This document shows, piece after piece, positions 37,062-45,626 of a DNA stretch of 64,000 nucleotides (its first letter is position 1; each line of letters starts with the position of its first letter). The translations under genes were made by a program, and so were the position numbers. The notes under the pieces are model-generated. The model worked only from the letters and a program-made list of their open reading frames with translations. It searched no databases and was not told where the DNA came from. The stretch is from Xanthomonas hyacinthi (GTDB lineage: Bacteria > Pseudomonadota > Gammaproteobacteria > Xanthomonadales > Xanthomonadaceae). Location of the stretch: assembly GCF_009769165.1 (NCBI RefSeq), contig NZ_CP043476.1, positions 744,001 through 808,000 on the forward strand, in the 5' to 3' direction.

Positions 37062-38102
37062 ATGAAAATCAACACCGACAGCCCCCTCAGACAATCGCAT
37101 TCGGAACCCGCGCGGGCCGGCAGCCACGGCGGCGGCGGCATCCGGCAAGCGGACGCCAGCTCCGGATCCGTCGTGGACGCCGCCTTCTCGCCGCTGCCGA
37201 AAGCAGCGTCGCTACGCCGCACACGTTCGCTCCCGGCCATGGCGCTCGGCGCGCCGCTGCCCAGCGCACGGCTGGATACGCTGTTCGGCAGCTGCCAGCC
37301 TGCCCGCGGCAAGATCCAGAAAGAAGCCGGCGGCCTGGTCAAGAAAACGCCGATCCAACCACAGGAAGTCGAGAATCTCGGCGAGGGCCTGGGGCGGGTC
37401 AAGATCAATCCGACCCGGATCGTGGTCGCCACCGCACAGCCTTTGCGCAAGCGCGCCGGTGCGGCAACCGCCACTGCCGCCGCCCGGGCGGCGGCTGAGC
37501 GGTTGCAACTGAGTGCGGAAGAGCTGCAGAAGATCGCCGAGCTGCCGGTCGCCATCCGTACCCAGGAACAGATCGAGAAAATGCAGCCCCACGTTCCAGG
37601 CGCGAGGCTGGCGCAGTGCCTGAACCTGGACGCGCTGCGCGAGCGGCGGGTTGAATACAAGTGGAACATTACCGGAAACGGCAGCCTGATCATCGGCGAG
37701 TCCCATCCGAATCACGAACTCACCGGCGACATGAAGAACAAGCAGGTACGCAAGCGGGCGCAGCCGTTCGCACAGGGGCATGTCACCCTGGTCGGCGGCC
37801 AGCAATGGAACACCCCATGGGAAAGCAACCGCATCCTCCCCGAATCCAGGATCTGCGGCACGCTGTACTACGATGAGGACAAGAAGCTCTGCATCGACAA
37901 CGACTCTGGCCGGTTCAGCGAATACGCGGACCGCACCACATCGCAGCTGGCCAATGTCGCGGCGCTTTTCGGGGAACTGGGCTTGGAGGTGGAAACCGCG
38001 TGGATGCAGAAAACCCCGATCGCGCTGTCCAACAAAACCCACCGCGCAGACGCCACCGCCCATTCGGCGACCGCGCCGTCCTCGGCCGACGCGTGTTCCT
38101 GA
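37062..38102 (+). CDS. Candidate type III secretion effector (XopV-like?)
   Basis: A 346-residue protein without signal peptide or membrane segment. The first 60 residues are rich in Ser, Pro, Ala and Gly and poor in acidic residues, as type III secretion signals are. Residues 135-175 are helical and Ala-rich. The C-terminal part (about 195-320) is compact, with WNITGNGSLIIGESHP, GHVTLVGGQQWNTPW, SRICGTLYYDED and DNDSGRFSEYADRTTSQL. This block resembles what I recall of XopV-type Xanthomonas effectors, but I cannot verify the family. A perfect PIP box plus -10 precedes it, so HrpX-dependent expression in planta is predicted. Composition is somewhat less GC-rich than its neighbours. An in-frame ATG inside the PIP box is rejected as start. 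Host target is unknown. Confidence 0.8.
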   Translation: MKINTDSPLRQSHSEPARAGSHGGGGIRQADASSGSVVDAAFSPLPKAASLRRTRSLPAMALGAPLPSARLDTLFGSCQPARGKIQKEAGGLVKKTPIQPQEVENLGEGLGRVKINPTRIVVATAQPLRKRAGAATATAAARAAAERLQLSAEELQKIAELPVAIRTQEQIEKMQPHVPGARLAQCLNLDALRERRVEYKWNITGNGSLIIGESHPNHELTGDMKNKQVRKRAQPFAQGHVTLVGGQQWNTPWESNRILPESRICGTLYYDEDKKLCIDNDSGRFSEYADRTTSQLANVAALFGELGLEVETAWMQKTPIALSNKTHRADATAHSATAPSSADACS

Positions 38103-38270
38103 TGTTCCTGATGCCGCGGAGGCTGCCTGACGGACCGGAAGCGGCCACCCTGCACGCCGGGCGTCGTCCGTCCGCTTTGCCGCCATTGGCCGGCCATCGC
38201 CCGCCAATGGCAGCGCGCCTGCGTCCGACGCACCTTTAGCGCAGTGTGATCGGACTTACATTTGCCAACT

Positions 38271-38283
38271 GTTTCACTGAAAC
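38271..38283. promoter_or_regulatory. Palindrome ahead of pqqA, possible operator
   Basis: GTTTCA-C-TGAAAC is a perfect 13-bp palindrome lying just after TTGCCA (38262-38267), a possible -35. A second hairpin (CGACG..CGTCG) follows in the leader. It is the only notable structure in 38103-38395. Regulator unknown. Confidence 0.4.
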
Positions 38284-38395
38284 TTCACAACAGCCGTCAA
38301 GTCCCTGCCTATTCTGCTCGCGACGCGCACTCGTCGTTGCGGCGAATGTAGAGCGTCGCTGGTGAGCTGTTCGAACCCTTCCAAGAGGTATGGCG

Positions 38396-38476
38396 ATGAA
38401 GACATGGAACAAGCCTGTGATCCGCGAAATCTGCGTCGGTGCGGAAATCAACTGCTACGCCTCCGGCGAGCTTTGA
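38396..38476 (+). CDS. pqqA: PQQ precursor peptide
   Basis: A 26-residue peptide whose glutamate and tyrosine are joined to make pyrroloquinoline quinone. The sequence MKTWNKPVIREICVGAEINC followed by YASGEL has the invariant E17-x-x-x-Y21 pair, the W-x-KP start and the typical gap. The ribosome site AGAGG is at good spacing. The gene is easily missed because of its size. It leads the pqqABCDE operon, 63 nt ahead of pqqB. Confidence 0.96.
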   Translation: MKTWNKPVIREICVGAEINCYASGEL

Positions 38477-38539
38477 TCGCGTGTCAGCCGCGTTGCCGAG
38501 ACGATGCGTGACCGGCCAGGCGTCGTAGGCGGAGACCGG

Positions 38540-39439
38540 ATGCACCTCATCGTATTGGGATCGGCGGCCGGCGGGGGGCACCCGCAATGGAACTGCCATA
38601 CGCCCGCGAGCCTGCGGGCGTGGCAACAGCTTGCGGGTGCCCAGCGTCGCACCCAGGCCAGTATCGCGGTCAGTGCCGACAACCAGCGCTGGCTGCTGAT
38701 CAACGCCTCGCCCGATTTCCGCCAGCAGCTGCTGGCGACCCCGGCGCTGTGGCCGCAACGCGACCTGCGCCATTCCCCGATCGCAGCGGTGCTGCTGACC
38801 AGCGGCGAGATCGACCATATCGCCGGCCTGCTGTCGATGCGCGAAAGCCAACGCTTCGACCTGTATGCCAGCGGACGCGTGCTCGACCTGCTGGCGCAGA
38901 ACCCGGTGTTCGACGCGCTGCACCCGGCCTACGTGCAACGCCATGGCTTCGCCCTGGACACGCCGCTGGCGCTGCTCGGCCTGCAGGTGACCCCGTTCGC
39001 GGTGCCGGGCAAGGTGCCGCTGTTCATGGAGAGCCGCCACAGCGGCGACCTGGCCGGTTCCGATGAAGAGACCCTGGGCCTGACCATCGACGACGGCCGC
39101 CATCGCATCCACTACATCCCCGGCTGCGCGGCGCTGACCGACGCCTTGCGTGCGCGCCTGCGCGGCGCCGAACTGGTGTTCTTCGACGGCACCCTGTGGC
39201 GCGACGACGAACTGGTGCGGCTCGGGGTCAGCGCCAAGACCGGCCAGCGCATGGGCCACCTCAGCATCGACGGCGAGGCCGGCACCCTGCGCGGGTTCGC
39301 CGACCTGGACGTGACACGCAAGGTCTTCATCCACATCAACACCACCAACCCGATCCTCAACGCCGGTTCGGCCGAACGCGCAGCGGTGGCCGCGCACGGC
39401 TGGGACGTCGCCCACGACGGCATGGACATCACGCTGTGA
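38540..39439 (+). CDS. pqqB: PQQ biosynthesis protein PqqB
   Basis: A 299-residue metallo-beta-lactamase-fold protein of the PQQ pathway, proposed to hydroxylate the tyrosine ring of the processed precursor. Family sequence is evident: MHLIVLGSAAGGGHPQWNC at the start, INASPDFRQQL, LLTSGEIDHIAGLLSMRE in place of the classic HxHxDH motif, and HINTTNPIL near the end. The start at 38540 has GGAG five bases upstream; an earlier in-frame ATG (38504) would add 12 non-conserved residues. Confidence 0.96.
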   Translation: MHLIVLGSAAGGGHPQWNCHTPASLRAWQQLAGAQRRTQASIAVSADNQRWLLINASPDFRQQLLATPALWPQRDLRHSPIAAVLLTSGEIDHIAGLLSMRESQRFDLYASGRVLDLLAQNPVFDALHPAYVQRHGFALDTPLALLGLQVTPFAVPGKVPLFMESRHSGDLAGSDEETLGLTIDDGRHRIHYIPGCAALTDALRARLRGAELVFFDGTLWRDDELVRLGVSAKTGQRMGHLSIDGEAGTLRGFADLDVTRKVFIHINTTNPILNAGSAERAAVAAHGWDVAHDGMDITL

Positions 39440-39464
39440 AACATCCGCCTGTGAGCATCCGCCC

Positions 39465-40211
39465 GTGAGCGCATTGCTGAGTCCCGAGCAGCTGGAAGCG
39501 GCACTGCGTGCGATCGGCGCGCGCCTGTACCACGATCAGCATCCGTTCCACGCGCTGCTGCACAGCGGCCGGCTCGAGCGCGGCCAGGTCCAGGCCTGGG
39601 CGCTGAACCGCTACGAATACCAGCGCTGCATCCCGCTGAAGGACGCGGCGATCCTGGCGCGGATGGACGATCCGGCGCTGCGCCGGATCTGGCGCCAGCG
39701 CATCGTCGACCACGACGGCAGCGCCGACGGCGAAGGCGGCATCGCGCGCTGGCTGCACCTGACCGACGCGCTGGGCCTGGACCGCGAACTGGTGCAGTCC
39801 GGCCGCGCGCTGCTGCCCGGCACCCGCTTCGCGGTGCAGGCCTACCTGCACTTCGTGCGCGAGAAGAGCCTGCTGGAAGCGATCGCCTCGTCGCTGACCG
39901 AACTGTTCGCGCCCGGCATCATCGGCCGCCGCGTGGCCGGCATGCTGCAGCACTACGCTTTCGTCTCGCGCGAGGCGCTGGCGTATTTCGAGCACCGCCT
40001 GCACGAGGCGCCGCGCGATTCGGACTTCGCCCTGGACTACGTCAAGCGCCACGCCGACACGGCGGAAAAGCAGCAACTGGTGCAGGACGCGCTGCGCTTC
40101 AAGTGCGGCGTGCTGTGGTCGCAGCTCGATGCGCTGCACTTCGCCTACGTGCAACCCGGCGTGGCCTGGCCGGAGGCGTTCGTCGCCGCACCGGCGCAGG
40201 CGGCGGCATGA
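39465..40211 (+). CDS. pqqC: Pyrroloquinoline-quinone synthase PqqC
   Basis: A 248-residue cofactor-free oxidase performing the last ring closure and eight-electron oxidation to PQQ. Conserved stretches include [51 protein letters not shown] and [14 protein letters not shown]. The length matches the family. The GTG start follows pqqB by 25 nt and its stop overlaps pqqD (ATGA). Confidence 0.97.
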   Translation: MSALLSPEQLEAALRAIGARLYHDQHPFHALLHSGRLERGQVQAWALNRYEYQRCIPLKDAAILARMDDPALRRIWRQRIVDHDGSADGEGGIARWLHLTDALGLDRELVQSGRALLPGTRFAVQAYLHFVREKSLLEAIASSLTELFAPGIIGRRVAGMLQHYAFVSREALAYFEHRLHEAPRDSDFALDYVKRHADTAEKQQLVQDALRFKCGVLWSQLDALHFAYVQPGVAWPEAFVAAPAQAAA

Positions 40212-40486
40212 GCGCCGCGGCGCCCGACAGCTGCCCGCGCCTGGCGGCCGGCGTGCGCCTGCAGCACGACCGCACCCGCGCGCAATGGGTGCTGCTGGCG
40301 CCGGAACGGGTGATCGAACTGGACGCGATCGCGCATGCGATCGTGTCGCGCTGCGACGGCGTGCGCTCGCTGGCGGCGATCGCCGCGGAACTGGCCGCGC
40401 AGTTCGAGGCCGACCCGTCCGAGGTCGAGCGCGACGTGCTCGAACTGGCCGCGCAGTTGCACGACAAGCGCCTGCTGCGCGCATGA
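40208..40486 (+). CDS. pqqD: PQQ peptide chaperone PqqD
   Basis: A 92-residue RiPP-recognition-element protein that holds PqqA and presents it to PqqE. Conserved features: [24 protein letters not shown], then a winged-helix part ([20 protein letters not shown]) and the C-terminal [15 protein letters not shown]. Start and stop overlap pqqC and pqqE by four bases each, so the three proteins are translated together. Confidence 0.96.
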   Translation: MSAAAPDSCPRLAAGVRLQHDRTRAQWVLLAPERVIELDAIAHAIVSRCDGVRSLAAIAAELAAQFEADPSEVERDVLELAAQLHDKRLLRA

Positions 40487-41604
40487 ACGCCGACGTGCCG
40501 CCGCCGCTGTCGCTGCTGCTCGAGCTGACCCACCGCTGCCCGCTGGCCTGCCCGTACTGCTCCAACCCGATCGCCCTGGCCGGCCTGCGCGAGGAGATGG
40601 ACACCGCCGGCTGGCGTTCGGCGCTGGACCAGGCCGCGGCGATGGGCGTGCTGCAGGCGCATTTTTCCGGCGGCGAGCCGATGCTGCGCAAGGACCTGCC
40701 CGAGCTGGTCGCGCATGCGCGCGGGTTGGGCCTGTACAGCAATCTGATCACCTCCGGCGTGGCCGGCGGCGCGCCGATGCTGGCGCAACTGGCCGCCGCC
40801 GGGCTGGAACACGTGCAACTGAGCGTGCAGGACGCCGACGCCGCCGGCGCCGACCGCATCGCCGGCTACCGCGGCAGCCTTGCAAAAAAGCGTGAGTTCG
40901 CCGCCGCGGTGCGCGCGCTGCAGCTGCCGCTGACGATCAACGCGGTGATCCACCGCCACAACGCCGAACGGGTGCCGGCGATGATCGAACTGGCACTGGA
41001 ACTGGGCGCCGAGCGCCTGGAAGTGGCGCATACCCAGTACTACGGCTGGGGCCTGCGCAACCGCGCCGCGCTGATGCCCAGCCGCGCGCAGATCGACGCC
41101 ACGGTGGTCGCGGTGACCGCGGCGCGCGAACGGCTGCGCGAGCGCCTGGCCATCGATTTCGTCACCCCCGACTACTACGCGCACCGGCCCAAGGCGTGCA
41201 TGGGCGGCTGGGGCCAGCGCTTCGTCAACATCTCCCCGCGCGGCGACGTGCTGCCCTGCCACGCCGCCGAAACCCTGCCGGACATGGTGTTCGAAAACCT
41301 GCGCGAGCGGCCACTGGCGGCGATCTGGCGCGACGGCGAAGCGTTCGCCCGCTACCGCGGCACCGCGTGGATGCCGCAGGTGTGCCAGGGCTGCCCGAAA
41401 CGCGAGATCGACTGGGGCGGCTGCCGCTGCCAGGCGCTGGCGCTGAGCGGCGACGCGGCCACGCTGGACCCGGTGTGCGAACGCGCCCCGGCGCACGCTG
41501 AACTGCAGGCGCTGGCGCAACGCGAAGCGGCCGCCGCCGCACCGGCGTTCGTGTATCGGCGGCCGGCGCGCGCGCCGGCCACAGCCGCGGCCGCCGACGA
41601 CTGA
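40483..41604 (+). CDS. pqqE: PQQ synthase radical SAM enzyme PqqE
   Basis: A 373-residue radical SAM/SPASM enzyme that links Glu and Tyr of PqqA. The SAM cluster motif is C19-x3-C23-x2-C26 in [13 protein letters not shown]. The SPASM cysteines are at [29 protein letters not shown] and DPVCERAP. The protein ends in an Ala/Arg tail. No pqqF/pqqG protease follows, so precursor cleavage must use a protease encoded elsewhere. Downstream lies a decayed gene fragment. Confidence 0.97.
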   Translation: MNADVPPPLSLLLELTHRCPLACPYCSNPIALAGLREEMDTAGWRSALDQAAAMGVLQAHFSGGEPMLRKDLPELVAHARGLGLYSNLITSGVAGGAPMLAQLAAAGLEHVQLSVQDADAAGADRIAGYRGSLAKKREFAAAVRALQLPLTINAVIHRHNAERVPAMIELALELGAERLEVAHTQYYGWGLRNRAALMPSRAQIDATVVAVTAARERLRERLAIDFVTPDYYAHRPKACMGGWGQRFVNISPRGDVLPCHAAETLPDMVFENLRERPLAAIWRDGEAFARYRGTAWMPQVCQGCPKREIDWGGCRCQALALSGDAATLDPVCERAPAHAELQALAQREAAAAAPAFVYRRPARAPATAAAADD

Positions 41605-41656
41605 GCTGTCGAGGCGGCGTCGCCAGCGGCGATCCCCCAGGCCTTGCGCATCCACG

Positions 41657-41775
41657 ACTTGCGACTACATTGCGGCGCATTCCGCTGCCCGGATTGCCGC
41701 CACGTCCATTGCGCGCCTGGCTTCCATGTTGAAGAACCACGGCTTCTTCGGCGTCGGCAGCCACGATGGAAAAGT
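41657..41775 (+). pseudogene. Decayed partial copy of the exported-protein gene at 45105
   Basis: About 65 nt (41659-41723) match the leader and first codons of the gene at 45105 (45062-45126) at roughly 80 percent. Shared landmarks are CTTGCGACTACA, CTGCCCGGAT and TTGCGCGCCT. After an internal gap of some 230 nt the match resumes: GAAGAACC.CGGCTTCTTCG..TCGGCAGCCA at about 41730-41763 corresponds to 45362-45394. The ATG and most of the coding region are lost. It lies on the pqqE side of the LytTR/acyltransferase cassette, while the intact gene lies on the other side. Confidence 0.8.
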
Positions 41776-41796
41776 ACAGGCAGCAAAAAGCAACCG

Positions 41797-42930
41797 TCAT
41801 TTCAAAAGACGACCGGAGCGCGGAGGCTTCTCCCTCATCCCGAAAACAAGACGCAGCCCTGCAAACCTGCGCAGGCATCCTTCGTAGAGCCCAAGGCACG
41901 CGGCCATGCTGAGGAGCAGGATGACGAAGTATTTGATCCATGGCCCCCACGAACACTGGATGACGTAGTAGCCGATCACGACAATGATCGTCTGGTGCAG
42001 GATGTAAAAGGGATAGCTGGCGTCTTTCGCCCAGGCAAGCACCCGGTTCGTCCGCGAGAGATAGCGGTAGCCGTAACCGAGAAACACCATCATCCATAGC
42101 CAGGTGAAGACATTGGCGCCAACCTGATCGATCAGGGAGTCGTGCTCGATGACCCCCAGACTGAACAGCGAGATCAGCAAGAAGAACGCCGCCAGCCCCA
42201 GGACGAGCGACCACCTGCGGACATCGGAGAGCCACTTCCAGACACCGGGCATGGATGCCATGAAGTATCCATATGCCGTCAGCAGCAGGTAGTGGCCGAA
42301 GATGTACCAATCGCTGACGAAATTGTGCGTCTCCGGGAACCGCAGCTTCAGAAAAGCTTCGTTGATGCCGAGCGGAATTCCCAGCAGGAAAAGCCACGTT
42401 CCTGGCGCAATTTGCGTTGCGGCCCGCCTCCACCACAGCATCGCGGGAAGCAGCAACAGTACGTACGCGTAGAGGTACAGGATGAACCACAGGTGGTGCC
42501 AGCCGAAATCCCCGGCCGGGTAGAATTTCAATTGCAGAACGCGTGTCAGGTAGAAATCCAGATAGCTTCCGCTCCATTGCCCATGCAGCAGCCGCTCGTA
42601 GTAGATCTGCGGCGGCACGACCAGGAACATGCCGACGATCAGCGGCAAAAGCAGTTTCTTCGTCCGTTCCTGCAGGAACTGCCCGGTACTGCGCCGCTGC
42701 AGCGCGAACCACATGCCGGCCCCTGCGATGACGAACAGCAACGGCATGCGCAAGCGGTGGGCGATATCCATCGGCCATTGCAGCGACGGAATGGTCTGGC
42801 TGTTGACGATATGCCAGCCCCAGCCGACGAAGATCATCCCGGTATGGAAGAAGAACAGCACGAAAATGGCGATCACGCGCAACCAGTCCAGGAAGTCGTA
42901 GCGCTCCTGCGGGTGTGTGGTGGCAAGCAT
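41797..42930 (-). CDS. Membrane acyltransferase, acyltransferase-3 family (OpgC-like)
   Basis: A 377-residue protein with about ten membrane segments. The N-terminal RYDFLDWLRVIAIFVLFFFHTGMIF carries the conserved Arg and His of acyltransferase-3 proteins, and RLRMPLLFVIAGAGMWFALQ follows. This family adds acetyl, succinyl or similar groups to surface glycans or lipids; MdoC/OpgC modifies periplasmic glucans. It is third in a minus-strand unit behind a LytS kinase and a LytTR regulator (102-nt gap), so its expression or substrate may be linked to that signalling pair. Base composition is slightly less GC-rich than in the surrounding genes. Substrate unknown. Confidence 0.85.
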   Translation of the reverse strand: MLATTHPQERYDFLDWLRVIAIFVLFFFHTGMIFVGWGWHIVNSQTIPSLQWPMDIAHRLRMPLLFVIAGAGMWFALQRRSTGQFLQERTKKLLLPLIVGMFLVVPPQIYYERLLHGQWSGSYLDFYLTRVLQLKFYPAGDFGWHHLWFILYLYAYVLLLLPAMLWWRRAATQIAPGTWLFLLGIPLGINEAFLKLRFPETHNFVSDWYIFGHYLLLTAYGYFMASMPGVWKWLSDVRRWSLVLGLAAFFLLISLFSLGVIEHDSLIDQVGANVFTWLWMMVFLGYGYRYLSRTNRVLAWAKDASYPFYILHQTIIVVIGYYVIQCSWGPWIKYFVILLLSMAACLGLYEGCLRRFAGLRLVFGMREKPPRSGRLLK

Positions 42931-43032
42931 CGATTGGGCCCCTGTCTCCGCGATACCGTGGAGCCTGAGCGAACGGCAGCCGGCCCGCAGCGGATTTGGG
43001 GTGAAAGGAGACCCGCCGGGGCGAGGCGGACG

Positions 43033-43773
43033 CTACCCGCCCATGCGAGCGAACAAGGCGTCGCGATAGCGCCGGCTGAGCCGCAGGGTGCGGCCGTTGC
43101 GGAGATGGAGGTCGTAGTCGCCCTTGAACAGCGGCGTCAGCGATCCAATGCAGGCGAGGTTCGCCGCGGCCGACCGGTGGATGCGGACGAAGCGCTGTTC
43201 GCCCAGCTGCGCCAGCAGATCCTGCAGCGTCCTGCGCATCAGGTAGGTGCGCGCGGCGGTATGCACATGCACGTAGTTGCCGTCTGCTTCCAGCCATTCG
43301 ATCGAGGCCGCATCGATCAGCTGTAGCCGCTCGCCATCGGGCACGAGCAGGCGCTCGCATGCAGGAGTGCGCGCGCGTCCCATCGCCACCGCCGCGGCAC
43401 CGGACTCGTGTGCGCTGAGCCGCTCGCGCACGCGCTGCACGGTCAGCGCGAGCCGGTCGCGGTCGTAAGGCTTGAGCAGGTAGTCGATCGCATTGAGGTC
43501 GAACGCCTTCACGGCATGCGCATCGAAGGCGGTCACGAACACGATCAGCGGCGCGCTCGACGGCTCGAGCTGCGCCGCGACCTGCAGCCCAGACAGCGTC
43601 GGCATCTGGATGTCGAGAAAGGCCACGTGCGGGCGCTGCTGCTTGATGCACAGGGCCGCGGACAATCCGTCCTCGGCCGATCCGACCACCGCGATGCCGG
43701 GCTGCTCCGCCAACCAGCGCTCGAGCTTTTCGCGCGCGGGGGCTTCGTCGTCGGCGATCACGGCGCGGATCAT
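43033..43773 (-). CDS. LytTR-family response regulator
   Basis: A 246-residue regulator. The receiver domain (residues 1-115) has the acidic pocket DDE (8-10), phospho-acceptor D54 (AFLDIQMPTLSG), T/K motif FVTAF and LLKPYD. The LytTR DNA-binding domain (about 140-240) includes IEWLEADGNYVHVHTAARTY, RIHRSAAANL and LRLSRRYRDAL. It overlaps the kinase gene by ATGA. LytTR proteins bind paired imperfect repeats; none was identified confidently here. Confidence 0.95.
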   Translation of the reverse strand: MIRAVIADDEAPAREKLERWLAEQPGIAVVGSAEDGLSAALCIKQQRPHVAFLDIQMPTLSGLQVAAQLEPSSAPLIVFVTAFDAHAVKAFDLNAIDYLLKPYDRDRLALTVQRVRERLSAHESGAAAVAMGRARTPACERLLVPDGERLQLIDAASIEWLEADGNYVHVHTAARTYLMRRTLQDLLAQLGEQRFVRIHRSAAANLACIGSLTPLFKGDYDLHLRNGRTLRLSRRYRDALFARMGG

Positions 43774-44879
43774 CGCGTGGCCTCCGCCAGCGGGATCGAG
43801 ACGCGCGCGGCAACGCCGTCGCCCTCGTTACGGACAATCAAGGAGGCGGCATCGCCGTAGATGATGCCCAGGCGCTCCCGGCAGTTGCGCAATCCCACCC
43901 CGTCCTGCCTCCCCGGCGCAGGCAGGGTGGAGCAGGAATTGTGCACCACGATCTCCAGCGAGCCGCCTGCGTGTCGCGCACTGACCGCGATGGCGATGGG
44001 CACCAACGTGGGCTCGACGGCATGTTTGAACGCATTCTCCAGCAAGGGCTGCAGCAGGAGCGCAGGGACACTGGCGTCGAGCAGTGCGGGGTCCACCTGC
44101 CATGTCAGCGTCACCCGATCCCGGAACCGCTCGCGCATGATGTCCGCATATCGCTCGAGTGTGCGCAGTTCCGCGGACAGCGGCGTCATCTCGTTCTCGA
44201 TGGTGCCAAGGCTGGTGCGCAGCAGGTCGCCGAGTGCCGCCAGCAGGCGGTCGGCGCGTTCCACGTCGCTGTGCATCACGGACGAGACGGTGTTGAGCGC
44301 GTTGAACAGGAAATGCGGCCGCAGCTGCCCCTGAAGCTGCGCCAGCTGCGCCTCGGCCAGCGCCTTCTGCGTTTGCAGCAGGCGATTCCGCTGCAGTTGC
44401 CACTGGTCATGGGACTCGAGCCCGAACAGAATCCCCAGCCATAGGCCCACAAAGACGCTCAGCTTGGTGGTCTCGTACACGAACAGGTAGCGCCAGCCCG
44501 GGTGCTCGTAGGTGAGGCCCATTGCGGCATAGATCCCGTGCCGTAGCGCATACACCGCCACGATGAAGGTGACGGCGATCACCGGCAACCAGCGCAGGTA
44601 GCTGCCGAACCAGATCAGGGGCTGGTCCAGATAAGCCGCATGACGTCCGCGCACGCGGACGGCAAGCCAGATCCAGCCGGTCGCGACCAACGCGGAACTT
44701 CCCTCCGACAGCACCCCTTCCCACCAGTGGGTCTGCGGATTACTCAGGCGCTCCTGCACGGAAACGCCGATCATGAGCAGCCAGAACGCCACCCACAACA
44801 CGATCAGCGCTTTCGGAGTGGACATCGCGCCGCTGGCAGCGAGGGCGCCTGCCCGTGGCGGACGAGATGGCGGGTTCAT
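43770..44879 (-). CDS. LytS-type sensor histidine kinase
   Basis: A 369-residue membrane kinase of the His_kinase (PF06580) type. Four hydrophobic segments lie within residues 23-155 with little periplasmic sequence, so the signal may be sensed in the membrane. A coiled region (LLQTQKALAEAQLAQLQGQL) precedes phospho-acceptor H189 in LRPHFLFNALN. The ATPase domain has LLQPLLENAFKHA (N box) and DGVGLRNCRERL (G box). It is co-transcribed with the LytTR regulator and acyltransferase. The start at MNPPSRPPR (44879) is preferred; MSTPKALIV, 18 codons later, is possible. Signal unknown. Confidence 0.92.
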   Translation of the reverse strand: MNPPSRPPRAGALAASGAMSTPKALIVLWVAFWLLMIGVSVQERLSNPQTHWWEGVLSEGSSALVATGWIWLAVRVRGRHAAYLDQPLIWFGSYLRWLPVIAVTFIVAVYALRHGIYAAMGLTYEHPGWRYLFVYETTKLSVFVGLWLGILFGLESHDQWQLQRNRLLQTQKALAEAQLAQLQGQLRPHFLFNALNTVSSVMHSDVERADRLLAALGDLLRTSLGTIENEMTPLSAELRTLERYADIMRERFRDRVTLTWQVDPALLDASVPALLLQPLLENAFKHAVEPTLVPIAIAVSARHAGGSLEIVVHNSCSTLPAPGRQDGVGLRNCRERLGIIYGDAASLIVRNEGDGVAARVSIPLAEATR

Positions 44880-45104
44880 GATGGGCAAGTGTACCCACGG
44901 CATTCCGGGCGGGCGTGGCCTGCGGGGCAAGCGGGACATACACGGGGCGAAAGGGCCGATAGCGGGGACAAGCTCCGTAGCACCCCATCGACCGGCATTT
45001 GGCTAAGCGACCGGACCCGGGGCTGGGCCGAGCGGCCGCCGCGGGCGCCAGACGCGGCGCGCTTGCGACTACACTACGCCGCACTCCACTGCCCGGATCC
45101 CGCC

Positions 45105-45617
45105 ATGCTGCTTGCGCGCCTCACTCCCCTGGTCCTGTGCGCGGTGCTCGCCGTGGCCGCCGCTCCCGCCGCCGCGCAGCGCGCCGTGGCCGGCGATTTG
45201 CAGACGCAGATGTCGGCGCAGCAGTTCAAGGCCGCCGGGCTGGACAAGCTGTCGCCGCAGGAACTGGCCGCGCTGAACGACTGGCTGCAGGGCAAGGTCG
45301 CCAACGAGACCGCGGTGGCGCTGCAGAAGGCCAAGGAAGAAGGCCGCCAGGAAGTGATCGTGAAGAACCGCGGCTTCTTCGACTTCGGCAGCCAGGAGCC
45401 GATCGAGAGCACCCTGGTCGGCGAGTTCACCGGCTTCTCCAAGGGCCGCCGCTACGTGCTGGCCAACGGCCAGGAATGGGAGCAGACCGAGTCCGCCAGC
45501 CTGAGCAGCGTGCACCGCAGCGCGCCCAAGGTGAAGATCACCCCAGGCATCATGGGCGTGTGGTACCTGCAGATCGACAATTACAACACCCGCGCAAAAG
45601 TCCGCCGTATCAAATAG
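45105..45617 (+). CDS. Small exported protein, conserved but uncharacterised
   Basis: A 170-residue protein with a signal peptide (LLARLTPLVLCAVLAVAAAP, cut before QRAVAG). The mature part has a Lys/Glu-rich helix (VALQKAKEEGRQEVIVKNRG) and a C-terminal beta-rich segment (FTGFSKGRRYVLANGQEWEQ, ITPGIMGVWYLQIDNYNTRA). I recognise no named family. It ends nine nt before the chloride channel gene. A decayed partial copy of its leader and an internal segment lies at 41657-41775, across the two-component/acyltransferase cassette. Confidence 0.78.
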   Translation: MLLARLTPLVLCAVLAVAAAPAAAQRAVAGDLQTQMSAQQFKAAGLDKLSPQELAALNDWLQGKVANETAVALQKAKEEGRQEVIVKNRGFFDFGSQEPIESTLVGEFTGFSKGRRYVLANGQEWEQTESASLSSVHRSAPKVKITPGIMGVWYLQIDNYNTRAKVRRIK

Positions 45618-45626
45618 GCGCGTGCC

